Notes under the pieces: model-generated
What the model was told of the DNA's origin: nothing
Database searches by the model: none
Seen by the model: the letters and a program-made list of their open reading frames with translations, nothing else
Source: Halomonas sp. KG2
GTDB taxonomy: Bacteria > Pseudomonadota > Gammaproteobacteria > Pseudomonadales > Halomonadaceae
DNA: 64,000 bases
Assembly: GCA_030440445.1 (NCBI GenBank)
Contig: CP098528.1
Coordinates: 744,001 to 808,000 of the forward strand
Direction: 5' to 3'
Shown here: positions 31,626 through 40,727 of the stretch, in pieces
Layout of the letters: each line of letters begins with the position of its first letter
How positions within the stretch are numbered: the stretch's first letter is position 1
Program-made: the position numbers and the translations under genes

Positions 31626-32930
31626 TTAACCGGCCATGACGCTGGGCAACCATAGGGCTATTTGTGGCCAGATACTGACAAGCAGTGCGGCTACACACAT
31701 GAGCAGGAAAAACGGTAGCGAAGCCCATGCCACGCGGCTGATACTTTCGCCTGTCAGGCTTTGCAGCACAAAGAGATTGAAACCGACGGGCGGCGTAATT
31801 TGTCCAAGCTCAATCATGATAATCAGGAAGATACCGAACCAGATGGGGTCAAACCCCGCTAGCAAGACAATCGGCAGCGTGATTGGCAGGCTCATCACGG
31901 TAATCGAAATGCCATCCAGGAACAGCCCCAGCACAATATAGAAAATGGCCAGGGCAAACAGCAGCACCATGGGGCTGAAGTCCTGCTCGGCAATCCATCC
32001 GGCCAACTCACGCGGCAGGTGTAGATACCCCATCGCCGTGGATAAAAGCGTGGCCGCGATGAGAAGGCTACAGACCATAATCGACGTTATTAGCGTTCCA
32101 CGAAATGCATCAACAAACAGCCTGATGCTTAACTGTCTTTCAAACCCTAATAGCAGCAAAGTGGCGCCGACACCCACCGCTGCCGCCTCTGAAGGCGTTG
32201 CAATACCGCTATAGATTGATCCAATCACGATGGAGATCAGCACCAATATGGGCAGCAGCAATACAAAGGACTGCCAGATCGTCTGATCAGATATCACACT
32301 CTTCGGTGCCAATGATGGCGCCATCCATGATCTGAAGCCGATATAGCAGCTGTATAGAAAGGCTATCAACAGCCCGGGCACAACTCCCGCCATAAACAGC
32401 TGACTGATGGATACTTCGGCCTGAACACCATAGACGATCATCACAATCGATGGTGGTATCAATAGACCCAGGCTACCGGCACCCGCCAATGAGCCAATGG
32501 ATAGGTTTCTGTCGTAGCCTCTCTGTTTCAGCTCTTGCGTGGTAATTTTACCAATCGTGGCCGTTGTCGCCGCACTCGAACCGCTCACCGCCGCAAACAG
32601 GGTGCAGCCCAAAACATTGGTATGCAGAATTCCGCCGGGCAAGTGGCTGGTAATCGGCACCAGACCCTTAAACAGGCGCTCAGAGATATTGGAGCGAAAT
32701 ATCAGTTCTCCCATGAGAATAAACAGGGGAATCGCAGATAACTCCCAGCTATTGCTAGCTCGGTATAAAATTCGCGATAAAATCAGGCCAATGCGGTCTG
32801 CACTGAAATCTCCAAACAGCCAGAGAGAGCCTATGGAAACTGCCAACATGGCGGCAAAAATCCATGTCCCCATGGTCAGTAAGAAAAGCAGCAGAAACGC
32901 AACGCCGATAGCCGTCCAAAAAATGTCCAT
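31626..32930 (-). CDS. dctM: TRAP transporter large permease (DctM type)
   Basis: 434 residues, about 12-13 transmembrane helices. Family signatures: SAIPLFILMGELIFRSNISERLF, AAVSGSSAATTATIGKI, GSLAGAGSLGLLIPPSIVMIVYG and ELGQITPPVGFNLFVL. It moves an organic acid with sodium in the inner membrane, working with the small permease and binding protein encoded upstream on the same strand. The solute is unknown. Confidence 0.95.
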   Translation of the reverse strand: MDIFWTAIGVAFLLLFLLTMGTWIFAAMLAVSIGSLWLFGDFSADRIGLILSRILYRASNSWELSAIPLFILMGELIFRSNISERLFKGLVPITSHLPGGILHTNVLGCTLFAAVSGSSAATTATIGKITTQELKQRGYDRNLSIGSLAGAGSLGLLIPPSIVMIVYGVQAEVSISQLFMAGVVPGLLIAFLYSCYIGFRSWMAPSLAPKSVISDQTIWQSFVLLLPILVLISIVIGSIYSGIATPSEAAAVGVGATLLLLGFERQLSIRLFVDAFRGTLITSIMVCSLLIAATLLSTAMGYLHLPRELAGWIAEQDFSPMVLLFALAIFYIVLGLFLDGISITVMSLPITLPIVLLAGFDPIWFGIFLIIMIELGQITPPVGFNLFVLQSLTGESISRVAWASLPFFLLMCVAALLVSIWPQIALWLPSVMAG

Positions 32931-32954
32931 GAGTCACTTCCCATCAGTTAAATC

Positions 32955-33467
32955 TTATTCAGCTACAGGCAAGTACTGAGAGCGCAGCATCAGTATTTTC
33001 AAGGCTCTGACAAGAAGCGAAAAAGAGATCAGCCACATGCCAATCAGTATGGCGCCTTCAGGTATCCAGATAGGCGTTTCCGCGAGTGTTTCACTGACCA
33101 CACCGCGGCTAAAGCTTCGCTGAACATTCTGAAACCAGAACGTAGATATCCATAAAAAGCAGCTGGCAGTTAATAGGCTACTGAAAAACTCAAGCGGCCA
33201 CCGCCTATTCACCGGGATACGCTCAAGTAACAGGGAAACTCTGATAAGCCCCCCTTTTTCAAGTACATAAGGAAGGCCCAGAAAAGACATAGTGGCGACT
33301 GCATAGCCAATATACTCATCCAGGATATAGGTGGAGTGGCCAAAGAACCTCAGTGCTATCTCCAGCAGAATATGCCCCAGCATGTAAACAATCAGCATGA
33401 TAGCAATCACTGCACCGATCCTATTAAGCAGCATGGAGATACGCTCCATGCCTTTTAGCAAGATCAT
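32955..33467 (-). CDS. dctQ: TRAP transporter small permease (DctQ type)
   Basis: 170 residues, four transmembrane helices (about 14-36, 49-68, 93-113, 133-153). DEYIGYAVATMSFLGLPYVLEKGGLIRVSLLLERIP is the typical DctQ region. Its start overlaps the binding-protein gene stop by 4 bases. It forms the membrane complex with DctM. Confidence 0.93.
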   Translation of the reverse strand: MILLKGMERISMLLNRIGAVIAIMLIVYMLGHILLEIALRFFGHSTYILDEYIGYAVATMSFLGLPYVLEKGGLIRVSLLLERIPVNRRWPLEFFSSLLTASCFLWISTFWFQNVQRSFSRGVVSETLAETPIWIPEGAILIGMWLISFSLLVRALKILMLRSQYLPVAE

Positions 33468-34483
33468 TGCTGGCCTCTGAACTCAGTCAAAATTGACTGA
33501 CCCATATCACCGGTGTTTTCAAGCCAGTTCTCAACAACGCTGGTGGATGCTTCAGAGAGGGCATTCAGCAAATCAGCTGAGACGGGGTCACTGATAGCTA
33601 CGTCATGCTCGCCAAGCGTCTGGTAGTTTTCTTCGGTACGGACCTCAACCGCCGCCCAGTTATGCTGGTCGGTCAGGTTGGCTGCTTCAAGAAGGGCTTG
33701 TTGCTGTTCAGCGCTCAATGAATCAAATACGGCCTTATTCATATGGACCATATTAAGCGGAATGGCATATTGAACCGCTGAAAAATGATCTTGATGTTCC
33801 CAGAAACTGCCGTTGGCGCCGGCTTCTGCCGAGGTTAATACCGCGCTGATGCCGCCGGTCGCCAACTGCGGCACCACATCGCCCCAGGACAGACTCACAG
33901 GGGAAGCTCCCACGTTGCGAAAGGTCTCCGTTCCATTGCGATCAAAGGTACGGATTTTCAAATTTTCAAGATCGCTCTGATTGGCTATTGCTGTTTTTGA
34001 CCAGATACCGCTGGGTGGCCAGGGAGATGCATAGAGTAATATTTGATCATTATCTTCAAATACCTCTTCATAGTAGGGTTTAGCTATTTCATATAGGCGC
34101 CGTGCATCTTCGATGTCTTCTACAATAAACGGTAAGGAAGAGAGCAGAAAAATAGAATCGATCCCGCTCATGGTGCCCGATAATGTATCGGCTATATCAA
34201 CGGCTCCATCGGCGACAGCATAAAAGTGGTCACCTGAGTTAAAACCTAATGCTCCCCCCGTATGCAGCGTAATACCTATATCGCCATCTGTTAGCTCTTT
34301 TACTTTATCAATAAAGTAAGCATCTCCCTGAGCATGTATTGACGTAGCGTTATATTCATTAGAAAAATCCATATTGATTGACTGTGCATAGGAGTAGCCG
34401 CTAACCAGCAACATGCCTAACACCATGGACGCTTTACTGACCGGTTTAAAACTGCTGTTTTTCATAGTAGTTTTAGAAATCAT
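33464..34483 (-). CDS. dctP: TRAP transporter solute-binding protein (DctP type)
   Basis: 339 residues. Sec signal peptide ends near GYSYAQ|SINM (about residue 34), exporting it to the periplasm. DctP-fold marks: NEYNATSIHAQGDAYFIDKVKELTDGDIGITLHTGG, IRTFDRNGTETFRNVGASPVSLSWGDVVPQLATGGISAV. The Arg in KIRTFDR is the position that usually binds a carboxylate. The ATG at 34483 is supported by GGGGAAG upstream; another ATG at 34465 lacks a site. The protein is acidic. No regulator is adjacent. Confidence 0.93.
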   Translation of the reverse strand: MISKTTMKNSSFKPVSKASMVLGMLLVSGYSYAQSINMDFSNEYNATSIHAQGDAYFIDKVKELTDGDIGITLHTGGALGFNSGDHFYAVADGAVDIADTLSGTMSGIDSIFLLSSLPFIVEDIEDARRLYEIAKPYYEEVFEDNDQILLYASPWPPSGIWSKTAIANQSDLENLKIRTFDRNGTETFRNVGASPVSLSWGDVVPQLATGGISAVLTSAEAGANGSFWEHQDHFSAVQYAIPLNMVHMNKAVFDSLSAEQQQALLEAANLTDQHNWAAVEVRTEENYQTLGEHDVAISDPVSADLLNALSEASTSVVENWLENTGDMGQSILTEFRGQQ

Positions 34484-34671
34484 GCAATCTTCCCCACTGT
34501 TTATTATTGAAGATATTTCTTAAACTACAGTCATTGACCAGCCAGCTATTTCTAATAGCGACGAGAAGGGACTGAATAGCGACAGGGCGGTTGAAATCGG
34601 TCTGGGAGGGGGGCTTTGGCTTGTGCTGGTTCCTTGCACTGGTTCTTGCACTACGTATACAAGAAATAGTC

Positions 34672-34697
34672 AAACGCCGCCCGATTTGGGCGGCGTT
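34672..34697 (-). terminator. Terminator-like hairpin after the omega-aminotransferase gene
   Basis: AACGCCGCCC / GGGCGGCGTT stem with a short loop, 21 bases past the gabT-like stop on the minus strand. It is followed there by TGACTATTTC, a weak T-rich tail. The rest of 34484-34717 shows no gene. Confidence 0.65.
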
Positions 34698-34717
34698 AAT
34701 CTTGGCGCTAATAGTTT

Positions 34718-35992
34718 TTAAACCAGCGACTCCAGGCAAGATTCGATAATATCCAGCCCTTCGTTGAGGACGCTGTCTTCAATCGTGACAGGCATCAAAA
34801 AGCGAATCGTATTGCCGTACATGCCGCAGGAGAGCAGGATCAACCCTTCCTCACGGGCTTTCTTACACAGCGCTGCGGCAAGTTCTGGATTGGGCGTGCG
34901 ATCCGTTTTGTTCGAGACCAGTTCAAACGCTGCCATAGCGCCCATGTTGCGTACATTATCAATGCAGTCGAACTTGGTCTGCCACTCGCCAAAACGAGCC
35001 GCTAGCTTTTCACCCAGCGCTCGGCTTTTCTCAAGAATGTTTTCCTCTTCGAATACTTCCATCACGGCCAGTGCCGCGGCGCAGGCGGTAGGGCTACCGG
35101 TATAGGTGCCGCCGAGCGAGTTGGGGCCTGAGGCGTCCATGACCTTATCGGTGCCGACAATCGCAGAGATTGGCATGCCGTCAGCCATGCTTTTCGCCAT
35201 GGTCATGATGTCCGGCTCAACGCCGCTGTGCTCAATGGCGAACATTTTGCCGGTTCGGCCAAAGCCAGACTGCACTTCGTCGATGATCATCAGCATGCCA
35301 TGCTCATCGCAAATTTCGCGGATCTTCTCCAGAAAGCTTTTCGATGCAGGATAGAAGCCGCCTTCGCCAAGTACCGGCTCCAAGACAATCGCGGCGGTGT
35401 CTTTTGGGTTGGCGTCGGTTTTCAGGGTCATTTTCAGACCACGAAGGGCTTCGTCTTCGCTGACGCCGTGGTAGGGCACCGGATAAGGCGCGCGGAAGAC
35501 CGTGCCTGGCATCGGGCCAAAATCGCTTTGATAGGGAGCTACTTTGCCGTTCATGGCCATGGTGTAGAACGTTCGGCCGTGATAACCGCCGTCAAAACAA
35601 ATGACGTTAGAGCGACCGGTGGCAGCGCGGGCAATTTTAACGGCATTTTCCAACGCTTCTGCACCGGAGTTAGCCAGCATTACTTTGGCGTGGCCGCGAA
35701 CCGGTACGAGGTGGCTAAGTTTTTCAGCAACTTTTACATAGCCTTCATAAGGCATCACTGTTTGGCAGGTGTGCATCACCTTATCCAGCTGGGCTTTCAC
35801 CGCAGCAACCACTTTAGGATGGCGATGGCCTACGTTCAAAACGCCAATACCGCCTGCGAAGTCGATAAAGCGATTGCCGTCGGCGTCCCAGATCTCAGCA
35901 TTCTCAGCGCGATCCGCAAAAGCAGTGGCGGGGCTGGCGGCGCCCGCTGCGACATACTTCTGCTTCAGTTCGTTTAGCTCGGCGTTGCTCAT
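34718..35992 (-). CDS. gabT: 4-aminobutyrate/5-aminovalerate aminotransferase (class III)
   Basis: 424 residues. GGIGVLNVGHRHPKVVAAV, NSGAEALENAVKIARAATGR, FDGGYHGRT, DEVQSGFGRTGKMFA and PLP-lysine region MAKSMADGMPISAIVG are those of GabT/DavT. It moves the terminal amino group of GABA or 5-aminovalerate to 2-oxoglutarate. GabT and DavT cannot be separated by eye. The glutarate-type genes 1.3-5.7 kb away favour 5-aminovalerate at least in part. No succinate-semialdehyde or glutarate-semialdehyde dehydrogenase (gabD/davD) lies beside it, so that step must be encoded elsewhere. Confidence 0.93.
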   Translation of the reverse strand: MSNAELNELKQKYVAAGAASPATAFADRAENAEIWDADGNRFIDFAGGIGVLNVGHRHPKVVAAVKAQLDKVMHTCQTVMPYEGYVKVAEKLSHLVPVRGHAKVMLANSGAEALENAVKIARAATGRSNVICFDGGYHGRTFYTMAMNGKVAPYQSDFGPMPGTVFRAPYPVPYHGVSEDEALRGLKMTLKTDANPKDTAAIVLEPVLGEGGFYPASKSFLEKIREICDEHGMLMIIDEVQSGFGRTGKMFAIEHSGVEPDIMTMAKSMADGMPISAIVGTDKVMDASGPNSLGGTYTGSPTACAAALAVMEVFEEENILEKSRALGEKLAARFGEWQTKFDCIDNVRNMGAMAAFELVSNKTDRTPNPELAAALCKKAREEGLILLSCGMYGNTIRFLMPVTIEDSVLNEGLDIIESCLESLV

Positions 35993-36120
35993 GGCTCAAC
36001 TCCTTTGGGTGTTGGATGTTGCCTGTGAGAAATGTGCAGTGTCACTGTTTATGTGACAGGTTCGGTCGTCATTGTTTCAAATTCGTTATATAGACGATAA
36101 AACGGGGGTAATGGGTAGTA

Positions 36121-36200
36121 GGTGACAGACAGCAGGTGACAGACAGTCGTTAAAAGACGCTGATTAAAAGATAGTAGTTAATGGAGGGTAGTTAAAAGAC
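36121..36200. repeat. Short direct repeats upstream of gabT
   Basis: GGTGACAGACAG occurs at 36121 and again at 36135. GTTAAAAGAC occurs at 36149 and 36191, with similar ATTAAAAGAT between. This low-complexity stretch fills the space between the gabT-like promoter region and the EAL gene end. No gene is present in 35993-36233. Confidence 0.6.
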
Positions 36201-36233
36201 AATCGGTAATAGGCAGTAGATAACAGGTCTGCA

Positions 36234-37037
36234 TCAGTAGCTTGATGCTTCTAAGCCTGCGTACACCTCTTCTCTTAAGTCTAATAATTGTGAGGTTAGG
36301 TCTGGGCCTAAGGAATTAATAGCCGGCTTGGCGTAGAAAAAGCCTTGTTGACGAACAATGCCCGCCCGCGCTAGCCATAATGCTTCTTCGCGTGTTTCTA
36401 CCCCTTCGGCAATGAGCGTCATGTTCAACTCTTTAGCTAGCAAAATGATGGAGTTGAACAGCGCTTGGCGACGCGTATCATGGTCACAGTTCATCACCAG
36501 CTCGCGGTCGATTTTGAGTTTGTCCGGTGTTAGGTCAGTCAGCAGATCCAGGTTGGCATAGCCATTGCCAAAGTCATCAAGGGCTGTTTTAAAGCCCATC
36601 TCGCGATAGGCTTCGATGATATTGCGCAGGTGCTGGCGGTCACGTACGCGTTCGGTTTCAGTGATTTCAAAAATTAGCCGCTCCATTGGCCATCCCACGC
36701 GTCGAGAAATATCAAGCGTTGCTTGAATGCAGGCTTCCGGTTCGTAGACAGCATTGGGTAAAAAGTTGATTGATAACGCCGTTGGCATATTCAAAGCGCT
36801 TGCCATCTCAATCGCTTTAACGCGACAAGCTTGATCAAACCGATACAGTAGGCCGTCAGTCACCTGAGAGATAACGCTCCAGGCAGATTCGCCATTAATC
36901 CCTCTGGCAAGCGCCTCATGTGTCACCACGCGAGCAAGTGACACGTCTACAATCGGTTGAAAGGCCATAGTGAAATCAAAAGGAAGGTCCCCCTCGCATC
37001 GTTTGCAGCTACCGTCTACCCGTGCGCAGTGACCCAT
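36234..37037 (-). CDS. EAL-domain cyclic-di-GMP phosphodiesterase with N-terminal cysteine motif
   Basis: 267 residues, nearly all EAL domain. Catalytic set complete: EALARG (E41), Asn in SINFLPN, Glu in IFEITETE, DDFGNGYANLDLL, Lys in KIDREL and Glu in AEGVET. Predicted active in breaking down cyclic di-GMP. Ahead of the domain is a short Cys-rich stretch with C4, C11 and C14 (C-x6-C-x2-C), possibly a metal or redox site. No other sensor or membrane segment is present. Single gene, own promoter in the 239-base gap upstream. Confidence 0.92.
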   Translation of the reverse strand: MGHCARVDGSCKRCEGDLPFDFTMAFQPIVDVSLARVVTHEALARGINGESAWSVISQVTDGLLYRFDQACRVKAIEMASALNMPTALSINFLPNAVYEPEACIQATLDISRRVGWPMERLIFEITETERVRDRQHLRNIIEAYREMGFKTALDDFGNGYANLDLLTDLTPDKLKIDRELVMNCDHDTRRQALFNSIILLAKELNMTLIAEGVETREEALWLARAGIVRQQGFFYAKPAINSLGPDLTSQLLDLREEVYAGLEASSY

Positions 37038-37208
37038 GAAATCCCCCTATAGCAGTGCGCCAAGTTACTCGCTGGCCAATCTACGTTAGCCGTTGCCGGT
37101 TAATTTAAAATTTTTTTTAACTATCTAATCATAGACGAAGTCAGTTTAGTCGCTTGTGAACTTTTCGTATAGGTTTTGTATAGAAATTGATAGGTGCGCC
37201 GTAGCGAC

Positions 37209-37231
37209 AAAAAAGCGCCCAGGCGGGCGCT
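37209..37231 (-). terminator. Rho-independent terminator of the CoA-transferase/gcdH transcript
   Basis: On the minus strand AGCGCCC / GGGCGCT with a 4-base loop then six T, 46 bases past the CoA-transferase stop. Confidence 0.88.
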
Positions 37232-37276
37232 AAGATGAATCGTTAAGTAGATATGAAAAAAGGAGAATAACGAGCG

Positions 37277-38491
37277 TTAAATAATGCCAGCTTGTTGCAG
37301 TGCGTGGCGCTGTTCGCTGGTAATGCCAAGCTCGTCAAGCACCTGCTGCGTGTGCTCACCCAGTGAGGGTGGGGGAGTCTGAGCGCTGATGGACTCGCCG
37401 TTGATACGGATAGGGTTCGCGACTAAATCGACGTGACCGGCTTGGCTGTGGGGAAGCGTTTGCTTCAAGCCACGTGCTTTGACATGGGGGTCGTCGAAGA
37501 CGCGATCCAAGGTGTTGATTGGCCCGCTAGGCACACCGGCGGCTTCAAAGGCAGCCAGCCATTCATCAGTTTTCTGCGTTAGTAATACAGCCTCCAGTAG
37601 AGGAGCCAATACAGTGCGGTGCTGCACCCGTGCGCCGTTGGTGGCGAACCGTGGGTCCAGCGGCAACGTTGGCTGATCGATCACTTGGCAGAAACGCTTA
37701 AACTGCTCGTCATTACCGACGGCAACAATCATATGGCCATCGGCAGTGGCAAATGCTTGGTAGGGAACGATATTGGGATGTGCATTCCCCAGCCGCTGAG
37801 GCACTTGACCGGAGGTTAAGTAGTTGAGCGCTTGGTTCGCCAGTACGCCCACCTGCACGTCCATCAACGCCATATCAATATGACATCCAACGTTGCTATC
37901 GCGGCGCTGGTAAAGCGCTGCCAGCACGGCATTGGCGGCATATAGGCCGGTGAAAATATCGGTAAAGGCAACGCCGATTTTGACGGGGCCACCGCCGGGT
38001 TCATGATCAGGCTTGCCAGTCAGGCTCATAATGCCGCCCATTGCCTGAATCATGAAGTCGTAACCGGCGCGGTGTGCGTAAGGGCTTTCCTGGCCAAAGC
38101 CGGTGATTGAACAGTAGATAAGCCGAGGATTCAGTGCCTTCAGGCTCTCATAGTCCAGACCGTACTTTTTCAAACCGCCCACTTTGAAGTTTTCAAGTAA
38201 CACATCGGAGGTGGCGACGAGCTGCTTAATCAATGCCTGGCCTTCAGGCTTGGCCATATCGACGGTGACCGAGCGTTTGCCCCGGTTGGCGCAGAGGTAG
38301 TAGGCCGACTCTGAACTGCCAGAGAGCCATGGAGGGCCCCAGTGGCGAGTATCATCGCCGCTGACGGGGCGCTCTACCTTGATCACATCAGCCCCCATGT
38401 CTGCGAGCATTTGCCCGCACCACGGGCCAGCCAGTACACGTGAAATATCGAGTACTTTGATGCCTGCTAGTGGCTTGGCTGCTGTGCTCAT
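37277..38491 (-). CDS. CaiB/BaiF-family class III CoA-transferase, probably glutarate CoA-transferase
   Basis: 404 residues. LAGIKVLDISRVLAGPWCGQMLADMGADVIKVE (start), GDDTRHWGPP, LYCSITGFGQ with the family Asp region near 165-175 (AHRAGYDFMIQAMGG), and the C-terminal GVPSGPINTLDRVFDDPHV mark the family. It is directly downstream of glutaryl-CoA dehydrogenase (22-base gap), the gene order in which this family activates glutarate using succinyl-CoA (as human SUGCT). The ATG at 38491 is chosen because GAGG lies seven bases upstream; a GTG at 38503 is the longer alternative. Confidence 0.88.
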   Translation of the reverse strand: MSTAAKPLAGIKVLDISRVLAGPWCGQMLADMGADVIKVERPVSGDDTRHWGPPWLSGSSESAYYLCANRGKRSVTVDMAKPEGQALIKQLVATSDVLLENFKVGGLKKYGLDYESLKALNPRLIYCSITGFGQESPYAHRAGYDFMIQAMGGIMSLTGKPDHEPGGGPVKIGVAFTDIFTGLYAANAVLAALYQRRDSNVGCHIDMALMDVQVGVLANQALNYLTSGQVPQRLGNAHPNIVPYQAFATADGHMIVAVGNDEQFKRFCQVIDQPTLPLDPRFATNGARVQHRTVLAPLLEAVLLTQKTDEWLAAFEAAGVPSGPINTLDRVFDDPHVKARGLKQTLPHSQAGHVDLVANPIRINGESISAQTPPPSLGEHTQQVLDELGITSEQRHALQQAGII

Positions 38492-38513
38492 TAAGTGCCT
38501 CACTTGTCGCTAT

Positions 38514-39692
38514 TTAGAAAAATGCCTGAATACCGGTCTGGGCACGGCCCAAGATTAAGGCATGTACATCGTGAGTGCCTTCGTAGGTGTTTACCGATTC
38601 CAAGTTCACCATATGACGAATAACGCCGTACTCATCGGAAACGCCGTTGCCGCCGTGCATGTCGCGAGACTGGCGAGCGATATCCAGCGCTTTACCGCAG
38701 TTATTGCGTTTGATGAGTGAGACCATTTCCGGTGCCCAATTGCCGCTATCCATCAGGCGACCTACCTGTAGTGCTGCCTGTAAGCCCAGGGTGATCTCGG
38801 TTTGCATGTCTGCGAGTTTCTTCTGGATCAACTGATTTGCAGCCAGCGGGCGGCCAAACTGTTTGCGGTCTAAGGTGTATTGGCGTGCGGCATGCCAACA
38901 GAACTCAGCGGTGCCCATAACGCCCCAGGCAATGCCATAACGCGCTTTATTCAAGCAACCGAAAGGTCCTTTTAAACCGCTAACGTTAGGCAATAGGTTT
39001 TCTTCAGGGACAAAGGCATTGTCCAGTACGATTTCACCGGTGATGGAAGCGCGAAGCGACACCTTGCCTTCAATTTTGGGGGTGCTGAAGCCTTCGGTAC
39101 CGCGCTCAACAATAAAGCCTTTGATTTGATTGTCGTGGGCGGCGGACTTTGCCCAAACCACCGCAATATCGGCAATCGGGCTGTTGGTAATCCACATTTT
39201 GGCACCGGTTAAGCGGTAGCCGCCGTCAACTTTTTCTGCTCGAGTGATCATTGAACCAGGGTCTGAGCCATGGTCAGGTTCGGTTAAACCAAAACAGCCG
39301 ACCATTTCTCCGCTGGCGAGCTTAGGTAAATATTTATGCTTCTGCTCTTCAGAGCCATAGGCTTCAATCGGGTACATCACCAGTGATGACTGCACGCTCA
39401 TGGCTGAGCGGTAGCCTGAATCAACGCGCTCTACTTCGCGGGCAATCAGTCCGTAGGCCACATGGTTCACGCCTGAGCCGCCATATTCCGGGGCAACAGT
39501 GGCACCCAGCAGGCCAAGCTCACCCATCTCGCTCATGATCTCACGATCAAAGCGCTCTTCACGAAAAGCACTCAGCACGCGTGGCTGCAGGTTTTCCTGG
39601 CAGTAGTCGTGAGCGGCATCACGAATTTGGCGCTCTTCATCGGTGAGTTGGTGTTCGAGCAGCAGCGGGTCGTCCCAGTTGAAGCGGGTCAT
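38514..39692 (-). CDS. gcdH: Glutaryl-CoA dehydrogenase
   Basis: 392 residues, acyl-CoA dehydrogenase fold with [57 protein letters not shown] and the catalytic Glu in [17 protein letters not shown](Q)TG are specific to GcdH. It oxidises and decarboxylates glutaryl-CoA to crotonyl-CoA in lysine, tryptophan and glutarate breakdown, sending electrons to ETF. First gene of a two-gene transcript with the CoA-transferase; a regulator gene lies 83 bases upstream on the same strand. Confidence 0.96.
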   Translation of the reverse strand: MTRFNWDDPLLLEHQLTDEERQIRDAAHDYCQENLQPRVLSAFREERFDREIMSEMGELGLLGATVAPEYGGSGVNHVAYGLIAREVERVDSGYRSAMSVQSSLVMYPIEAYGSEEQKHKYLPKLASGEMVGCFGLTEPDHGSDPGSMITRAEKVDGGYRLTGAKMWITNSPIADIAVVWAKSAAHDNQIKGFIVERGTEGFSTPKIEGKVSLRASITGEIVLDNAFVPEENLLPNVSGLKGPFGCLNKARYGIAWGVMGTAEFCWHAARQYTLDRKQFGRPLAANQLIQKKLADMQTEITLGLQAALQVGRLMDSGNWAPEMVSLIKRNNCGKALDIARQSRDMHGGNGVSDEYGVIRHMVNLESVNTYEGTHDVHALILGRAQTGIQAFF

Positions 39693-39718
39693 GGCGTGAA
39701 CTCCTACGTAGTCATTTT

Positions 39719-39774
39719 GATACGATCCAATGTATCGTCGTTTTATTGAAATATCTACATTTTAAAATAAACAA
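39719..39774 (-). promoter_or_regulatory. Candidate operator/promoter region of gcdH
   Basis: The 83-base gap holds two overlapping dyads, GATAC-N8-GTATC (39719-39736) and ACGAT-N7-ATCGT (39722-39738). Next to them is an AT-rich block with TTGTTTATTTTAAA and ATGTAGATATTTC on the minus strand. The latter loosely resemble the TTGT/ATGT-N5-TTTT repeats I recall for CsiR of E. coli. Function inferred. Confidence 0.4.
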
Positions 39775-39775
39775 T

Positions 39776-40465
39776 TTAATTGATCCCTCGTTCCTCGAGA
39801 ACACGGGTAATAATCGGGACCGGTGTCATTAAGTGATCACGCATGAGGTTGGCCGCTTGCTCTGTATCACGAGCCAGGATGACGTCTACCAAGGCGGCAT
39901 GCTCTTGTCTTTTGATTTCAAGTGCCTGGGGCGACATCACCGTTTCCTGCAACCACAGGTGGCGGTAGCGTTCTACCTGATCAAACAGCGTGTCGCGCAT
40001 CTGTAACAGGTGTGGCGAGTTGCAGCCGCTAGCAATGGCGGTATGAAATGCCTTATGGCGCAAATCCCAGCCATCAAGCAGCTCATCGGGGGAGCTGACC
40101 TCGGTCACTTTAGCTAGCCGATGAGCGGTGGCGAGGACATTGGCTTCCCAGTCGTCGTCGCCGCGCTCAATGGCCAGGCGCAAAATCAGGCCCTCTAACT
40201 GAGCGCGTGCGTCGTAAATATCGTTCAGCTCGGCCAGCGACATGGGGGCAACGCGATAGCCACGTTGGCTAATCGCAATCACCAAGCGGTCGGCAACTAA
40301 TTGGGAAAGCGCTTCGCGTAGAGGACCGGTACTGGCGCCGTAATACTCCTTGAGGCGGCTCATTAAAAGCTTCTCTTCAGGCGCATAACGGCCGCGAATG
40401 ATGTCGTGCTTCAGGGCGCGGTAGGCACTGATGGCTAGGTTCGGGCGCGGCGCATCGTGCTCCAT
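39776..40465 (-). CDS. GntR/FCD regulator, CsiR (GlaR)-like, likely glutarate-responsive
   Basis: 229 residues. Winged helix about 12-75 (GRYAPEEKLLMSRLKEYYGASTGPLREALSQLVADRLV), then ISQRGYRVAPMSLAELNDIYDARAQLEGLIL and RGDDDWEANVLATAHRL, close in pattern to E. coli CsiR, which senses glutarate. FCD metal residues appear in RHKAFHTAIASG and EHAALVD. Located just upstream of gcdH and the CoA-transferase on the same strand, so regulation of that pair (and perhaps of gabT) by glutarate is the natural reading. It could also act on the divergent TAXI transporter. Confidence 0.85.
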   Translation of the reverse strand: MEHDAPRPNLAISAYRALKHDIIRGRYAPEEKLLMSRLKEYYGASTGPLREALSQLVADRLVIAISQRGYRVAPMSLAELNDIYDARAQLEGLILRLAIERGDDDWEANVLATAHRLAKVTEVSSPDELLDGWDLRHKAFHTAIASGCNSPHLLQMRDTLFDQVERYRHLWLQETVMSPQALEIKRQEHAALVDVILARDTEQAANLMRDHLMTPVPIITRVLEERGIN

Positions 40466-40727
40466 GATATCTCCTTAGGCCAACGTTGGGCGTGGCGATC
40501 TGCATTAACTAATCGCTATTATCAATAAATTTTAGACATTTAGCACAGGTAACGACATTTATACGGATGCCATCGGCGAATAGCGTTGCATTAGCATCTC
40601 ACGCTAAAGCCGTGCTAACGTCATTGCACCGCGTTTGCTTGCCGTTTACGGTAACCAGAGGCTGGGACTTCACACCTCCTTATCGTCAACCATACTTATA
40701 AGTCCAAACAGGACGGAGGAACCGCTT

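Noticed and set aside
35228..35977. 249-codon open frame antisense to gabT
   Set aside because: Shadow of the aminotransferase gene: the opposite frame has all class III motifs, and this one has none.
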